A DNA stretch of 64,000 bases from Streptomyces viridochromogenes (GCF_001270495.1 NZ_LGUR01000193.1:36882-100881), one strand, 5' to 3'; numbered from the stretch's first letter, positions 35,931-46,659 are shown. Notes: a model not told the origin generated them from the sequence alone. Numbers and translations: made by a program.

Positions 35931-37373
35931 TCAACGGCGCTTCGGTGCGGACAGGGTGGTGAGCGAGGCCGTGTGTGCCCCTCCCGATTCGGCCACGATC
36001 TCGTCGAGCGACTGCGCCTCGCGGACCGTCGCGAAGGCGATGCCCCCGGCCCCGTCCGGCGCGAAGCCGTGGATGCCGGGCCGGGCAAGGGAGTTGTACG
36101 CGTAGTGGTGCGCGAAGTAGTACGCCCCGGTGTCCAGTGCCGCCGCGTAGTCCCCCTGCTCCAGCAACGGCAGCGCGGCCCCCTCGGCCAGCAGGTCACC
36201 CGAGAAGCAGGCCGGTCCCGCCACGTCCTGCACCACGGCCGGCCCTTCCTTCGGGCGCGCCTTGCCGTCGTACGCGGCGATCCGCAGCGGCCAGCTCCCC
36301 GGCGCGTACACCGTCCGGGTGGCGACCTGCACGCCCGCGTGCGTGACCGCCACCGGGCGCCCGCCCGCGCTCTTGGCGTACTCGACCCGCGCCACCACCG
36401 TCCCGTGCTTGGCGAGCAGCGACCGGCCGAACTCGGTGACCAGCCCATAGCGCCCGTCGAACAGCCCCGGCACCGCCTCGCTCAGCAGTCGCGCGTACTG
36501 CGCGTACGTCGGCGTGGTCGCATCCGACGCGAAGTTCACCGGCAGCCCGCCGCCGATGTCGAGCGTGGTGATCTGCCGTCGGCCGATCCGCCGGTTGATC
36601 TCCTCCGCGAGCGCGTACGCCTCCGCGACACCCTGCGCCATCAGGGACAGCGGGATGCCCTGCGAGCCGGTGTGCGCATGCAGCCGGGTCAGCCACGGGC
36701 GGTCCTGGTACGCCCGTACGACCCACTCCCGCGCCCCCTCGTCGCGCAGCGCCACCCCGAACTTCGACGTCGCCGTGGCCGTGGACGTCGCCTCGATGGA
36801 ACCCCCGCCGACCTGCGGATTCACCCGTATCCCGAGGGGAGAGCGGCTGGCGGCGGACTTCATCAGGCCGTCGATACGGTCCAGCTCCTGCGGGTTGTCC
36901 GCGTTGACCGCGATGTCCAGCGCCAGCGCCTCCCGCAGCTCGGCCGGCGTCTTGGCGGGCGAGTCCAGCACCGTCATCTCCGGGTGCAACCCCGCCGCCC
37001 GCGCCAACGCCAGCTCACCCGGGCTGGCCACCTCGGCGCCGATGCCCTCCTCACGCAGCAGCCGCAGCACCGGCACCAGCGGGGTCGCCTTCACCGCGAA
37101 GGCGTGCAGCACGGGCGTGCCCGGCGCCACCACCGCGTCGAACGCCGCTCGCAGCGCCGCCGCCGACTCCCGGATCCCGGTGACGTCGAGCAGGCCGACG
37201 ATGGGGGAGCCGGGCCCGAGCAGCCCCTGCTCCACGGCCGCCCGCACCGCGTCGTCCCGCCGGGCCACCCGGTCGGCGTCATACGCCGGCATCCCGAATC
37301 CGTCGCCCACCGCGATGTCCGCTCGGCTGTCCGCTTCGTTGTCCACCGCATCCCCCGTCATGTCGTTCGTCAT
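35931..37373 (-). CDS. Fold-III PLP-dependent decarboxylase (LysA/ornithine decarboxylase-like)
   Basis: 480 residues of the alanine-racemase-fold decarboxylase family. The PLP lysine lies in LHAFAVKATPLVPVLRLL; EVASPGELALARAAG follows, then HAHTGSQGIPLSL, the phosphate-binding GGGLPVNF, and C-terminal GPACFSGDLLAEGAALP (catalytic Cys-x-x-x-D of the partner subunit) with GAYYFAHHYAYNS. It is close to diaminopimelate or ornithine/arginine decarboxylases, but substrate is not clear; a role beside the hut operon is only positional. ATG 37373 is chosen for GGAG seven bases upstream; ATG 37391 is possible. It is divergent from hutU. Confidence 0.85.
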   Translation of the reverse strand: MTNDMTGDAVDNEADSRADIAVGDGFGMPAYDADRVARRDDAVRAAVEQGLLGPGSPIVGLLDVTGIRESAAALRAAFDAVVAPGTPVLHAFAVKATPLVPVLRLLREEGIGAEVASPGELALARAAGLHPEMTVLDSPAKTPAELREALALDIAVNADNPQELDRIDGLMKSAASRSPLGIRVNPQVGGGSIEATSTATATSKFGVALRDEGAREWVVRAYQDRPWLTRLHAHTGSQGIPLSLMAQGVAEAYALAEEINRRIGRRQITTLDIGGGLPVNFASDATTPTYAQYARLLSEAVPGLFDGRYGLVTEFGRSLLAKHGTVVARVEYAKSAGGRPVAVTHAGVQVATRTVYAPGSWPLRIAAYDGKARPKEGPAVVQDVAGPACFSGDLLAEGAALPLLEQGDYAAALDTGAYYFAHHYAYNSLARPGIHGFAPDGAGGIAFATVREAQSLDEIVAESGGAHTASLTTLSAPKRR

Positions 37374-37439
37374 GTCGTTCTCCGAGCCCATGCATCCAGC
37401 CAAACATCCGGGACGTGCGCGCGCTGGCCCGCGAATGTA

Positions 37440-37468
37440 TTGACTAGTTCTATTCATGAAGCCAGGAT
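37440..37468 (+). promoter_or_regulatory. Candidate hutU promoter/operator
   Basis: TTGACT (37440-37445), a 17-base spacer and CAGGAT (37463-37468). The -35 overlaps a short AT-rich stretch (GAATGTATTGACTAGTTCTA) centred on the palindrome ACTAGT and flanked by GAAT/ATTC, very different in composition from its surroundings and a good place for a repressor. Confidence 0.4.
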
Positions 37469-37519
37469 GTGAATATCAACCTCAACAGTTCGCAGTCACA
37501 GTCCGCTGGGAGGCAGACC

Positions 37520-39202
37520 ATGTCAGGACCCCGCCCCGTCCGAGCGCCGCGCGGTACGGAACTGAGTGCCCTGGGATGGCAGCAGGAAGCCGCCCTGCGG
37601 ATGCTGCAGAACAACCTCGACCCCGAGGTCGCCGAGCACCCCGAGAAGCTCGTCGTCTACGGCGGCACCGGCAAGGCCGCCCGCGACTGGCGCTCCTTCG
37701 ACGCCATGGTGCGCACGCTGAAGGGCCTGAAGCAGGACGAGACGATGCTCGTCCAGTCCGGTCGCCCCGTCGGCGTCATGCAGACCCACGAATGGGCTCC
37801 GCGGGTCCTCATCGCCAACTCCAACCTCGTCGGCGACTGGGCCAACTGGGAGGAGTTCCGTCGCCTGGAGGCCCTCGGCCTCACCATGTACGGCCAGATG
37901 ACGGCCGGCTCCTGGATCTACATCGGCACCCAGGGCATCCTCCAGGGCACCTACGAGACCTTCGCCGCCGTCGCCGCGAAGCTGCATTCGATCGGCAAAG
38001 GGGTCGACGGCACCCTCGCCGGGACGATCACCCTCACCGCCGGGCTCGGCGGCATGGGCGGTGCCCAGCCGCTCGCCGTCACCATGAACGACGGCGTCGC
38101 GATCTGCATCGACTGCGACCCCCGCGCCATCGAACGGCGCATCGAGCACCGCTACCTGGACGTGAAGGCCGACTCGCTCGACCACGCGTTGCAGCTGGCC
38201 GTAGAGGCCCGTGACGCCCGCCGTCCCCTCTCCATCGGCGTCCTCGGCAACGCGGCGGAACTGCTCCCGCAGCTCCTCGCCATGGGTGCCCCCATCGACA
38301 TCGTCACCGACCAGACCTCGGCGCACGACCCGCTGGCGTACCTGCCGCTGGGCGTCGACTTCGACGACATGGCGGACGCCGCCGCCAAGGACCCGGCGGG
38401 CTTCACCACCAAGGCCCGCGAGTCGATGGCCCGGCACGTCGAGGCCATGGTCGGCTTCATGGACGCCGGCGCCGAGGTCTTCGACTACGGCAACTCGATC
38501 CGAGGTGAGGCCCAACTCGCCGGGTACGAGCGGGCGTTCGCCTTCCCCGGCTTCGTGCCGGCCTACATCCGCCCTCTGTTCTGCGAGGGCAAGGGCCCCT
38601 TCCGCTGGGCCGCCCTGTCCGGCGACCCCGCCGACATCGCCAAGACCGACAAGGCGATCCTCGACCTCTTCCCGGAGAACGAGTCCCTCGCGCGCTGGAT
38701 CAAGATGGCCGGTGAGCGGGTGCACTTCCAGGGCCTGCCCGCGCGTATCTGCTGGCTCGGCTACGGCGAGCGGGACAAGGCCGGCGAGCGCTTCAACGAC
38801 ATGGTGGCGAGTGGTGAGCTGGCCGCGCCGCTGGCGATCGGCCGCGACCACCTGGACTGCGGGTCGGTGGCCTCGCCCTACCGTGAGACCGAGTCCATGC
38901 TGGACGGCTCGGACGCGATCGCCGACTGGCCGCTGCTGAACGCCATGGTGAACGTGGCTTCGGGTGCCTCCTGGGTCTCCCTGCACCACGGTGGTGGCGT
39001 CGGGATGGGGCGGTCCATCCACGCCGGGCAGGTGACGGTGGCCGACGGCACGAAGCTCGGCGGCGAGAAGATTCGCCGGGTGCTGACGAACGACCCCGGC
39101 ATGGGCGTCATCCGGCACGTCGACGCCGGCTACGACATCGCGGAGTCCGTCGCCGACGAGCGGGGCGTGCGGGTGCCGATGCGCGAGGGTGACGACGCGT
39201 GA
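37520..39202 (+). CDS. hutU: Urocanate hydratase
   Basis: 560-residue NAD-containing enzyme converting urocanate to imidazolonepropionate, the second step of histidine degradation. Typical stretches: [32 protein letters not shown] (in blocks), [30 protein letters not shown], the NAD region [18 protein letters not shown], and [20 protein letters not shown] near the end. Start ATG 37520 has GGGAGG six bases upstream; the frame is open to 37469 without a ribosome site. The stop overlaps the next gene as GTGA. It is the first gene of a four-gene hut operon that lacks its own hutH. Confidence 0.98.
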   Translation: MSGPRPVRAPRGTELSALGWQQEAALRMLQNNLDPEVAEHPEKLVVYGGTGKAARDWRSFDAMVRTLKGLKQDETMLVQSGRPVGVMQTHEWAPRVLIANSNLVGDWANWEEFRRLEALGLTMYGQMTAGSWIYIGTQGILQGTYETFAAVAAKLHSIGKGVDGTLAGTITLTAGLGGMGGAQPLAVTMNDGVAICIDCDPRAIERRIEHRYLDVKADSLDHALQLAVEARDARRPLSIGVLGNAAELLPQLLAMGAPIDIVTDQTSAHDPLAYLPLGVDFDDMADAAAKDPAGFTTKARESMARHVEAMVGFMDAGAEVFDYGNSIRGEAQLAGYERAFAFPGFVPAYIRPLFCEGKGPFRWAALSGDPADIAKTDKAILDLFPENESLARWIKMAGERVHFQGLPARICWLGYGERDKAGERFNDMVASGELAAPLAIGRDHLDCGSVASPYRETESMLDGSDAIADWPLLNAMVNVASGASWVSLHHGGGVGMGRSIHAGQVTVADGTKLGGEKIRRVLTNDPGMGVIRHVDAGYDIAESVADERGVRVPMREGDDA

Positions 39203-40572
39203 CCCTTCCGGGAGATGAGCGGGGTGGCAACCGCCCGGTGGGGGCTGAGGTCCCGTCGCCGGGCGCGGGTCCGGCTGTGCCCACCCGTTCCGCCCTGCGG
39301 AACGACTGCCCACAGCCTGTCGCGGGCGGCGGCTCACAGCCTGGTGTGGGTGGTGGCTCCTTTCAGCAGATGTGGCGCGAGTTGCTGCCCGTCGGTCGGC
39401 ACCCCGGCTCCCAGGGCTACCGTCGCTTCGCCTGGACCGGTGCCGATCTCGAATGCCGGGCCTGGTTCAAGGAGCAGGCCGAGGGGCGCGGGCTGGCCTA
39501 CGAGGTCGACCGGAACGGGAACCAGTGGGCCTGGCTCGGGGACCCCGCCGCCGGGGACGCCGTCGTCACCGGGTCGCATCTGGACTCCGTGCCGGACGGG
39601 GGCGCCTTCGACGGCCCCTTGGGTGTCGTGTCGTCCTTTGCCGCGCTCGACGAACTGCGCGGCAGGGGCGTGGACTTCGCCAAGCCCCTCGCCATCGTCA
39701 ACTTCGGCGACGAGGAGGGCGCCCGGTTCGGGCTCGCCTGTGTCGGGTCGCGGCTCACCGCGGGGCAGCTCACGGTCGAGGGCGCCCACAAGCTGACCGA
39801 CGGGGACGGGGTCAGCCTGCCCCGGGCCATGGAAGCGGCCGGGTACGACCCCGACGCCATCGGCGCCGACCCGGAGCGGCTCGGCCGGATCGGCGCGTTC
39901 GTCGAGCTGCATGTCGAGCAGGGCCGGGCGCTGGACCTGTCCGGCGACCGGGTCGGCATCGCCAGCGCCATCTGGCCGCACGGCCGGTGGCGGTTCGACT
40001 TCCGGGGCGAGGCCAACCACGCGGGCACCACTCGGCTGGTGGACCGGCGTGACCCCATGCTGTCGTATGCCGAGACCGTGCTCGCCGCCCGCCGGGAGGC
40101 GCAGCTCGCCGGTGCCGTCGCCACCTTCGGCAAGATCGCCGTCGAGCCCAACGGCGTCAACGCCATCCCCTCCCTGGTGCGCGGCTGGCTCGACTCCCGT
40201 GCCGAGGACCAGGCGAGCCTCGACCGCGTCGTCGGCGGCATCGAGCAGGCGGCCCGGGAGTACGCGGCAGCACACGGCATCGACCTCGACATCGTCCGCG
40301 AGTCCTTCACGCCCGTCGTCGAGTTCGACCACGCCCTGCGCGACGAACTGGCCCGCATCCTCGGCAAGCACACCGACATCACCGTCCCCGTCCTGGGTAC
40401 GGGTGCCGGACACGACGCCGGAATCCTGTCCGGGACCATCCCGACCGCCATGCTGTTCGTACGCAACCCCACGGGCGTCTCGCACTCCCCGGCCGAGTTC
40501 GCCGCCGAGGACGACTGCGTGGCCGGAGTGACCGCCCTCGCCGACGTACTGGAAGGACTGGCCTGCACGTGA
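39199..40572 (+). CDS. M20-family amidohydrolase (allantoate amidohydrolase-like) in hut operon
   Basis: 457 residues. A 55-residue low-complexity leader precedes the M20/M40 core: [21 protein letters not shown] with metal-binding His and Asp, [11 protein letters not shown] with bridging acids, [13 protein letters not shown], and the dimerisation domain with [20 protein letters not shown]. Family members hydrolyse N-carbamoyl amino acids or allantoate. It is sandwiched between hutU and hutF with GTGA overlaps on both sides, which suggests it removes the N-formyl group from N-formylglutamate, the missing last step; that is inference. The GTG start is coupled; the true N-terminus may be shorter. 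Confidence 0.9.
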   Translation: MTLPGDERGGNRPVGAEVPSPGAGPAVPTRSALRNDCPQPVAGGGSQPGVGGGSFQQMWRELLPVGRHPGSQGYRRFAWTGADLECRAWFKEQAEGRGLAYEVDRNGNQWAWLGDPAAGDAVVTGSHLDSVPDGGAFDGPLGVVSSFAALDELRGRGVDFAKPLAIVNFGDEEGARFGLACVGSRLTAGQLTVEGAHKLTDGDGVSLPRAMEAAGYDPDAIGADPERLGRIGAFVELHVEQGRALDLSGDRVGIASAIWPHGRWRFDFRGEANHAGTTRLVDRRDPMLSYAETVLAARREAQLAGAVATFGKIAVEPNGVNAIPSLVRGWLDSRAEDQASLDRVVGGIEQAAREYAAAHGIDLDIVRESFTPVVEFDHALRDELARILGKHTDITVPVLGTGAGHDAGILSGTIPTAMLFVRNPTGVSHSPAEFAAEDDCVAGVTALADVLEGLACT

Positions 40573-41918
40573 CGCCCACCCAGCGGACCCGTACGTACTG
40601 GCTGGAGCACGCCTGGCTCGGCACCCACGTCGAGCCGGGCGTGGCCCTGGACGTCCAGGACGGCCGTATCACCGCCGTCCGGACCGACGTCCCGACCCCG
40701 CCGCCCGGCGCCGAGGTCCTGCGCGGCCTGACGCTCCCCGGCCTGGCGAACGCGCACAGCCACGCCTTCCACCGCGCCCTGCGCTCCACCGTCCAGGTCG
40801 GCTCCGGCACCTTCTGGACCTGGCGCGAGGTCATGTACGCCACGGCCGACCGGCTGACCCCGGAGAACTACCGGGATCTGGCCCGCGCGGTGTACGCGGA
40901 GATGGCGCTGGCCGGCGTCACGAGCGTCGGTGAGTTCCACTACGTGCACCACGCCCCCGGCGGCACCCCCTACGCCGACCCCAACGCGATGGGCGAGGCC
41001 CTCATCGAGGCCGCCGCCGACGCCGGCATCCGTATCACCCTCCTCGACACCGCCTATCTCTCCTCCGGCTTCGGGCAGGCCCCCGACAAGCACCAGCTCC
41101 GCTTCTCCGACGGCAGCGCGGACGCCTGGGCCGAACGCTGTTCAGTTCTCAAGGACCGGGATCACGCACGGATCGGGGCGGCGATCCACTCCGTACGGGC
41201 CGTGCCCGCCGATCAGTTGGCGACCGTGGCGCGGTGGGCCGAGGAGCGGCGGGCCCCGCTCCATGTGCACCTGTCCGAGCAGACCGCCGAGAACGACGCC
41301 TGCCGGGAAGCCCACGGCTGCACGCCCACCCGGCTGCTCGCCGAGCACGGAGTCCTCGGGCGGCGCACCACCGGTGTCCACAACACCCACCTCACCGACG
41401 AGGACATCGCCCTCATCGGCGGCAGCGGCACCGGCACCTGCATGTGCCCGACGACCGAACGGGACCTGGCGGACGGCATCGGACCCGCCGTAGCCCTCCA
41501 GAAGGCCGGTTCCCCGCTCTCCCTCGGCTCCGACAGCCACGCCGTGATCGACCTGCTCGAAGAGGCACGCGCGATGGAGCTGAACGAGCGCCTGCGCAGC
41601 CGTACCCGAGGTCACTGGACGGCGGCGGCCCTCCTGCGGGCGGCCTCGGCCGACGGCCACGCGGCCCTCGGCTGGGACGGCGCGGGCACCCTGGAGCCCG
41701 GCGCGTTCGCCGACTTCACGACGATCGCGCTCGACTCGGTCAGGACGGCAGGGCCGCTTCCGCGGCTCGGGGCCGAGACGGCCGTATTCGCTGCGTCGGC
41801 AGCAGACGTGTCGCATACGGTCGTGGGTGGTCGGCACGTCGTACGGGACGGGGTCCACGCCCTCGTGCCGGATGTGCCGAAAGCCCTCGCGGACGCCGTC
41901 GAAGCCCTGCGCGGATGA
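40569..41918 (+). CDS. hutF: Formimidoylglutamate deiminase
   Basis: 449-residue zinc amidohydrolase that turns N-formimino-L-glutamate into N-formyl-L-glutamate plus ammonia. Metal-site motifs: [14 protein letters not shown] (HxH), [22 protein letters not shown] and [24 protein letters not shown]-like [20 protein letters not shown] is characteristic of HutF. GTG 40569 overlaps the previous stop (GTGA). The presence of HutF means histidine is degraded by the five-step route through formylglutamate. Confidence 0.93.
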   Translation: MTPTQRTRTYWLEHAWLGTHVEPGVALDVQDGRITAVRTDVPTPPPGAEVLRGLTLPGLANAHSHAFHRALRSTVQVGSGTFWTWREVMYATADRLTPENYRDLARAVYAEMALAGVTSVGEFHYVHHAPGGTPYADPNAMGEALIEAAADAGIRITLLDTAYLSSGFGQAPDKHQLRFSDGSADAWAERCSVLKDRDHARIGAAIHSVRAVPADQLATVARWAEERRAPLHVHLSEQTAENDACREAHGCTPTRLLAEHGVLGRRTTGVHNTHLTDEDIALIGGSGTGTCMCPTTERDLADGIGPAVALQKAGSPLSLGSDSHAVIDLLEEARAMELNERLRSRTRGHWTAAALLRAASADGHAALGWDGAGTLEPGAFADFTTIALDSVRTAGPLPRLGAETAVFAASAADVSHTVVGGRHVVRDGVHALVPDVPKALADAVEALRG

Positions 41919-41995
41919 CCGCGGGCCGCCCACCCGCGCGGCCCGCCTCCGCCCCCGAACCCGACCCCACCGCCGACCAGGCCACCAAGGACGCC

Positions 41996-43210
41996 ATGAG
42001 CAACGCGACGAACGTCAGCCCCGCCCACTCCGCGAGCACCGCAAGCACGCTCATCACCAACATCGCCGCCCTGGTCACCAACAACCCCTCCCTCGGTGAC
42101 GGATCCCCCCTCGGACTGATCCAGGACGCGGCCGTCGTCATCGAGAGCGACCGCGTCGTGTGGACCGGTGATCAAAGCAAAGCACCCGCCACTGACAATC
42201 GGGTCGACGCGGGCGGCCGGGCGGTCATCCCGGGCTTCGTCGACTCCCACTCCCACCTCGTCTTCGCGGGCGACCGGACGCAGGAGTTCAACGCCCGTAT
42301 GTCGGGGCGCCAGTACAGCGCGGGTGGCATCCGTACGACCGTCGCGGCCACACGGGCGGCGAGCGACGAGGAACTCGAGGCCAACCTCACCCGTTACCTC
42401 CGCGAGGCGCTGCACCAGGGCACCACCACCTTCGAGACCAAGTCCGGCTACGGCCTGACCGTCGAGGACGAGGCCAGGGCCCTGCGCATCGCCGCCGCCC
42501 ACACCGACGAGGTCACCTACCTCGGCGCCCACATCGTCTCCCCGGACCACGCCGACGACCCGGCGTCGTACGTCGCCCTCGTTACCGGCGAGATGCTCGA
42601 CGCCTGTGCCCCGTACGCCCGTTGGATCGACGTCTTCTGCGAGAAGGGCGCCTTCGACGGCGACCAGGCCCGCGCGATCCTCACCGCGGGCAAGGCCAGG
42701 GGCCTGCACCCCCGCATCCACGCCAACCAGCTCTCCTACGGCCCCGGCGTCCAGCTCGCCGTCGAACTCGACGCCGCCTCCGCCGACCACTGCACCCACC
42801 TGACGGACGACGACGTGGACGCGCTCGCGAACAGCGACACCGTCGCCACGCTCCTCCCCGGCGCCGAGTTCTCCACCCGCGCCGAGTGGCCGAACGCCCG
42901 CCGCCTCCTCGACGCGGGCGCCACCGTCGCCCTCTCCACCGACTGCAACCCGGGCTCGTCCTTCACCTCCTCCGTCCCCTTCTGCATCGCGCTCGCGGTA
43001 CGGGACATGGGGATGACCCCGGACGAGGCGCTCTGGTCGGCCACGGCCGGCGGCGCGGCGGCCCTGCGCCGCGACGACATCGGCCGCCTCACCCCGGGCG
43101 CCCGCGCGGACCTGCTCCTCCTCGACGCACCGAGCCATGTACACCTGGCCTACCGGCCGGGGGTGCCGCTGGTCAGCGAGGTGTGGCGGCGGGGAGTGCG
43201 GGTCGTCTGA
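41996..43210 (+). CDS. hutI: Imidazolonepropionase
   Basis: 404-residue metal-dependent amidohydrolase opening the ring of 4-imidazolone-5-propionate to give N-formimino-L-glutamate. Signatures: [49 protein letters not shown] and [19 protein letters not shown]. An in-frame ATG at 41915 overlaps the hutF stop (ATGA) and would add 27 residues of Pro/Ala-rich sequence; ATG 41996 with AAGGA nearby gives the family length. The gene ends back to back with the convergent lectin gene, with no spacer at all. Confidence 0.93.
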   Translation: MSNATNVSPAHSASTASTLITNIAALVTNNPSLGDGSPLGLIQDAAVVIESDRVVWTGDQSKAPATDNRVDAGGRAVIPGFVDSHSHLVFAGDRTQEFNARMSGRQYSAGGIRTTVAATRAASDEELEANLTRYLREALHQGTTTFETKSGYGLTVEDEARALRIAAAHTDEVTYLGAHIVSPDHADDPASYVALVTGEMLDACAPYARWIDVFCEKGAFDGDQARAILTAGKARGLHPRIHANQLSYGPGVQLAVELDAASADHCTHLTDDDVDALANSDTVATLLPGAEFSTRAEWPNARRLLDAGATVALSTDCNPGSSFTSSVPFCIALAVRDMGMTPDEALWSATAGGAAALRRDDIGRLTPGARADLLLLDAPSHVHLAYRPGVPLVSEVWRRGVRVV

Positions 43211-44794
43211 TCAGGACGCCCCCGCCCGCCACCGCTGATCCCCCCGCCCCGCCTCCCTCACCAGGGACAGCGATCTGTCCCCGTTCGGGGTCACCGCGTG
43301 GTCCGGGGCGATCTCAGGGCGGATCACCCCGCTGGAGTCCACCGCGAACCTCAGGTTCCGGCCGTTGTACCCGTACACCGAGCCGCACTCCCAGATGCCG
43401 ATGCCCCGGTCCACGGAGCCCCGGCTGTCCAGGCAGTAGTCGGGGTAGGCGTACGACTGCAGCACGCCGCGTTCGGAGTCGACCCGCCACCGTTGGTCGC
43501 GCGCGGACGTGCAGGTGGCCGTGACGACGTCGGTGCCGTTGTACGGGGCGCCGTCGATGTCCAGGCACAGCCCGGTGGCGACGCTCACGACCTGGGCGTA
43601 GGTGCCGTTCGGCGGGTGAACGGGGGAGGGGGTCGGCTTCGGGCGGGCAGTCTTCGGGGGTTGCGAACTCCTCGTAGGAGAAGGCGACTTGGATGTCAGC
43701 GACGGAGACGGTGAAGCTGAAGGTGAAGGCGAAGGCGAAGAGGCCGACGGCGTGACCGACACCGTGGCCGTCACCGTCACGGCCACCGGCGGCACGCTCA
43801 CCGCGGTGCCGACCGAACCCACCGGATCCTGCGCCGGCGATCCGCCCCGCGCCACCAGGAACGCCACCAGCGGCAGCAACGCCACCCCGAGAGCCGCCGA
43901 CACCAGCACGACCCGGCGGCCGTCCTGCAGCCGTCGTGGCCATCTCCGCTCCGGCCAACCCCCCTTCGCGGCAATGCCGGCGGCCACCCGCTCTCCCGAA
44001 CCCTTGGCCGCATACGCCGTCCCGCCCCATGGCAGCAGCCCCTCCGCCAGCGCCGCGCGCGGGGCGTCGCGCAGCGCCGACAGCTCCTCGTACGCCGTCG
44101 CGCAGTGCGGGCAGCGCGCCATGTGGGCGCGCAGGTCGGCGCTGTCGCGGGGACTGTCCGGCCGTACGGACTCCTCGATGAGACGGCCGAAGTCCGAGCA
44201 GTCGGGGTCGTCGGAGGCGGCGAGGCGGGCGCGCAGGCAGGATCGGGCCAGCTGCTGGAGCGCCGGGTCCGTGCCGTAGGTGACGTCCTCGCGGGTGAGG
44301 CCGAGGAGAGCGGCCGTCCGGTCCACCGGCTCCCGCTCCACGACCCCGTACCAGATCAGGCCCTGGGGGCGGGAGGGCAGGGACTGGAACGCCGTGAGCA
44401 TGGTCGGGACCGGACCGGAGGGCCCCGCGGTGTTCAGGACGAGCAGCAGCCCCGCGTCCAGGCCCGCCGCCCGCTCGTCCATGGCCCAGGTGCCGGCCGA
44501 GCGCGCGGTCAGCAGCAGGAGTTGGTGGCGCCAGGGGAGCCCGGGGTCGATGCCGCGTGCCGTCTGGCGGGCCGCGAGGGTGAACGCTTGGGCGGCCAAC
44601 TGCCGTGCCATGGACTCGTTCGGGGTGCACAGGCGGGCGTAGGCGAGGACGGGCGTGTGATGGCGGGCGCGGAGCTCCTGGAGCGCCGGATACGCGGCGG
44701 CCGTGTCGGCGCGCAGCAGTTCGGTGAGCCGTGCGTCGGACGCACCCGTGTGGATCCCACGGTCCCGGTCTCCACCGTCGTCGGCCCGAGCCAT
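43211..44794 (-). CDS. Sigma-like/anti-sigma fusion with C-terminal ricin-type lectin
   Basis: 527 residues with an unusual order. N-terminal helical sigma-70-like region (TELLRADTAAAYPALQELRARHHTPVLAYARLC in blocks; LIWYGVVEREPVDRTAALLGLTREDV resembles region 4). Then a zinc-finger-like patch (HMARCPHCATAYEEL), one membrane helix (RVVLVSAALGVALLPLVAFLVA), a long Ser/Pro linker, and an extracytoplasmic ricin-B/beta-trefoil domain (VVSVATGLCLDIDGAPYNGTDVVTATC ... QRWRVD). It could be a membrane-bound regulator that senses a carbohydrate outside. AAGGAGG precedes ATG 44794. Function unproven. Confidence 0.85.
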   Translation of the reverse strand: MARADDGGDRDRGIHTGASDARLTELLRADTAAAYPALQELRARHHTPVLAYARLCTPNESMARQLAAQAFTLAARQTARGIDPGLPWRHQLLLLTARSAGTWAMDERAAGLDAGLLLVLNTAGPSGPVPTMLTAFQSLPSRPQGLIWYGVVEREPVDRTAALLGLTREDVTYGTDPALQQLARSCLRARLAASDDPDCSDFGRLIEESVRPDSPRDSADLRAHMARCPHCATAYEELSALRDAPRAALAEGLLPWGGTAYAAKGSGERVAAGIAAKGGWPERRWPRRLQDGRRVVLVSAALGVALLPLVAFLVARGGSPAQDPVGSVGTAVSVPPVAVTVTATVSVTPSASSPSPSPSASPSPSLTSKSPSPTRSSQPPKTARPKPTPSPVHPPNGTYAQVVSVATGLCLDIDGAPYNGTDVVTATCTSARDQRWRVDSERGVLQSYAYPDYCLDSRGSVDRGIGIWECGSVYGYNGRNLRFAVDSSGVIRPEIAPDHAVTPNGDRSLSLVREAGRGDQRWRAGAS

Positions 44795-45078
44795 CCGCCT
44801 GCCTCCTTGCAGCCGTGCGCCCGCCGGAGACCTGACCTACCGGCGGGTATGACGGCTCATAGTGGAGGAAGGGGGGCCATGGGGAAAGGGTTTCTGTGGG
44901 TAACCCGTGAGGCGCGGGTGATCCGCGTACGCGTCGCCGACCGGCTGTGGACCCACCCGTGGGTACCCCGTGTGTACCCCGGCCCGAACGCACCTGTGCC
45001 CGGTGTCCGGCCGACATGTTCGGCGGGGCACCGGGCACAGCGCAGGTCAGCGTGTGGGAGACGCCGATCCTCGGGTGG

Positions 45079-46020
45079 TCACTCCTCGACCGTCAGCCCC
45101 TTGCGGAGCCGGATCAACGTCCGCGACAACAGCCGGGACACATGCATCTGCGAGATGCCGAGCTCCTCGCCGATCTCCGACTGGGTCAGGCCCGCGACGA
45201 ATCTCAGGGAGAGGATCTTCCGGTCCCGGGGCGGGAGTTCGGCGATGAGCGGCTTCAGGGACTCGACGTACTCGATGCCTTCGATCCCGTGGTCCTCGTA
45301 ACCGATCCGGTCGGCCAGCGCGCCCTCGGCGTCGTCCTCCTCGGGCTGGGCGTCCAGCGACGAGGCGGTGTACGCGTTCGACGCCGCCATGCCCTCGACG
45401 ACCTCGTCCTTGGTCAGCCCGAGACGCTCCGCCAGCTCGGCCACCGTCGGGGCGCGGTCCAGCTTCTGGGCCAGCTCGTCACCGGCCTTGGCCAGGTCGA
45501 GCCGGAGTTCCTGAAGTCGGCGCGGCACCCGTACCGACCACGACGTGTCGCGGAAGAAGCGCTTGATCTCGCCGATGATGGTCGGCATCGCGAAGGTGGG
45601 GAACTCGACTCCGCGGCTGAGCTCGAAGCGGTCGATCGCCTTGATCAGGCCGATGGTGCCGACCTGGATGATGTCCTCCATCGGCTCGCTGCGGGAGCGG
45701 AAGCGGGAGGCGGCGAACTTGACCAGCGCGAGGTTGAGTTCGACGAGCGTGTTGCGGACGTACGAGTATTCGTGGGTCCCTTCCTCCAGCGACTCCAGCC
45801 GCTCGAAGAGGGTCTTGGAAAGGGCCCGTGCGTCCACCGGCCCCACCTCGTCGTAAGGGGGGATGTCCGGAAGCCCGGCGAGCGCGTCGTCCTGACCGAA
45901 CTCCTGGCCGAAGCCGGGTTCGGAACGTACGTCGCTGTTCAGCTCGATGGGATCCAGATGTTCCGGTGGGGGTGCCGACGTCGCGCCGTGGGTATGCGAT
46001 GCGTCGAGCCGGGGTGACAT
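45079..46020 (-). CDS. RNA polymerase sigma factor, SigB/SigF/SigG type
   Basis: 313-residue stress/sporulation-type sigma factor without region 1.1. Region 2: NLALVKFAASRF, MEDIIQVGTIGLIKAIDRFE, FPTFAMPTIIGEIKRFFRD; region 3: VPRRLQELRLDLAKAGDELAQKL; region 4: LPPRDRKILSLRFVAGLTQSEIGEELGISQMHVSRLL. Start ATG 46020 has GGAGG five bases upstream; another ATG lies eight codons earlier. The divergent STAS and kinase-type ATPase genes are its likely antagonist module. By position it corresponds to S. coelicolor sigI (from memory). Confidence 0.93.
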   Translation of the reverse strand: MSPRLDASHTHGATSAPPPEHLDPIELNSDVRSEPGFGQEFGQDDALAGLPDIPPYDEVGPVDARALSKTLFERLESLEEGTHEYSYVRNTLVELNLALVKFAASRFRSRSEPMEDIIQVGTIGLIKAIDRFELSRGVEFPTFAMPTIIGEIKRFFRDTSWSVRVPRRLQELRLDLAKAGDELAQKLDRAPTVAELAERLGLTKDEVVEGMAASNAYTASSLDAQPEEDDAEGALADRIGYEDHGIEGIEYVESLKPLIAELPPRDRKILSLRFVAGLTQSEIGEELGISQMHVSRLLSRTLIRLRKGLTVEE

Positions 46021-46272
46021 GATGTCCTCCATCGTTCTCGGCATATGGCTGCCGAAGCCTGTGCGTGCACTGCGGTGTGCGGCGCCTCCAAAGCCGGCCG
46101 AGTTCGGTTACGTGTCTCTACTAGCCCTACCGGTTTTCGTGAGCCCACCGCAAGTGCGCTCTGGTCCGAAATGTCCGATTCTGGGTGGATGTTCGGGTGT
46201 TGGGGGGCGTGGGGAGGGCGTAGTGTTCGAGAGCGTCATTCAGCAGCCACGACGTCGGGAGTGAGACACGGC

Positions 46273-46659
46273 ATGGACCGCGGGACGGTCGGCAGCGCAC
46301 AGTCTGGCCGACTTCTGGTCGAGGTGCGGGAAGAGGGCTCCAGTGCCGTCGTGACCCCGGCGGGTGAGTTGGATCACCACACCGCCGATCTGTTGCGTGA
46401 GCCACTCGATGACTGCCTTGAGAAGGGCTTCAGTCGGCTGGTCGTCGACTGCTCGCGGCTTGAGTTCTGTGACTCCACGGGGCTGAACGTGCTGCTCGGG
46501 GCCCGGCTGAAGGCGGAGGCCGCCGGTGGCGGGGTGCATCTCGCGGGCATGCTGCCCGTGGTCGCGCGCGTGTTCGAGATCACGGGTGCCGAGGCGGTCT
46601 TCACCGTCCACGACTCGCTCGACGACGCCCTGGCCGACGAGGCCGACGGATCGGGTTGA
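46273..46659 (+). CDS. STAS-domain anti-anti-sigma factor
   Basis: 128 residues forming one STAS domain: LLVEVREEGSSAVVTPAGELDHHTADLLREPLD in blocks, the phosphorylatable Ser in DCSRLEFCDSTGLNVLLGARLKAEA (family motif DSTGL), then MLPVVARVFEITGAEAVF. In partner-switching systems the unphosphorylated protein binds the anti-sigma kinase and frees the sigma factor. ATG 46273 follows GGGAG at 46257, a spacing of about 11; GTG 46261 is in frame but lacks a site. It is divergent from the sigma gene and followed by an ATPase gene. Confidence 0.92.
   Translation: MDRGTVGSAQSGRLLVEVREEGSSAVVTPAGELDHHTADLLREPLDDCLEKGFSRLVVDCSRLEFCDSTGLNVLLGARLKAEAAGGGVHLAGMLPVVARVFEITGAEAVFTVHDSLDDALADEADGSG

Noticed and set aside
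44878..45301. Plus-strand frame beginning ATG-GGG-AAA-GGG between the lectin and sigma genes
   Set aside because: It runs into the antisense of the sigma factor gene and has no ribosome site; the spacer probably holds only promoters.
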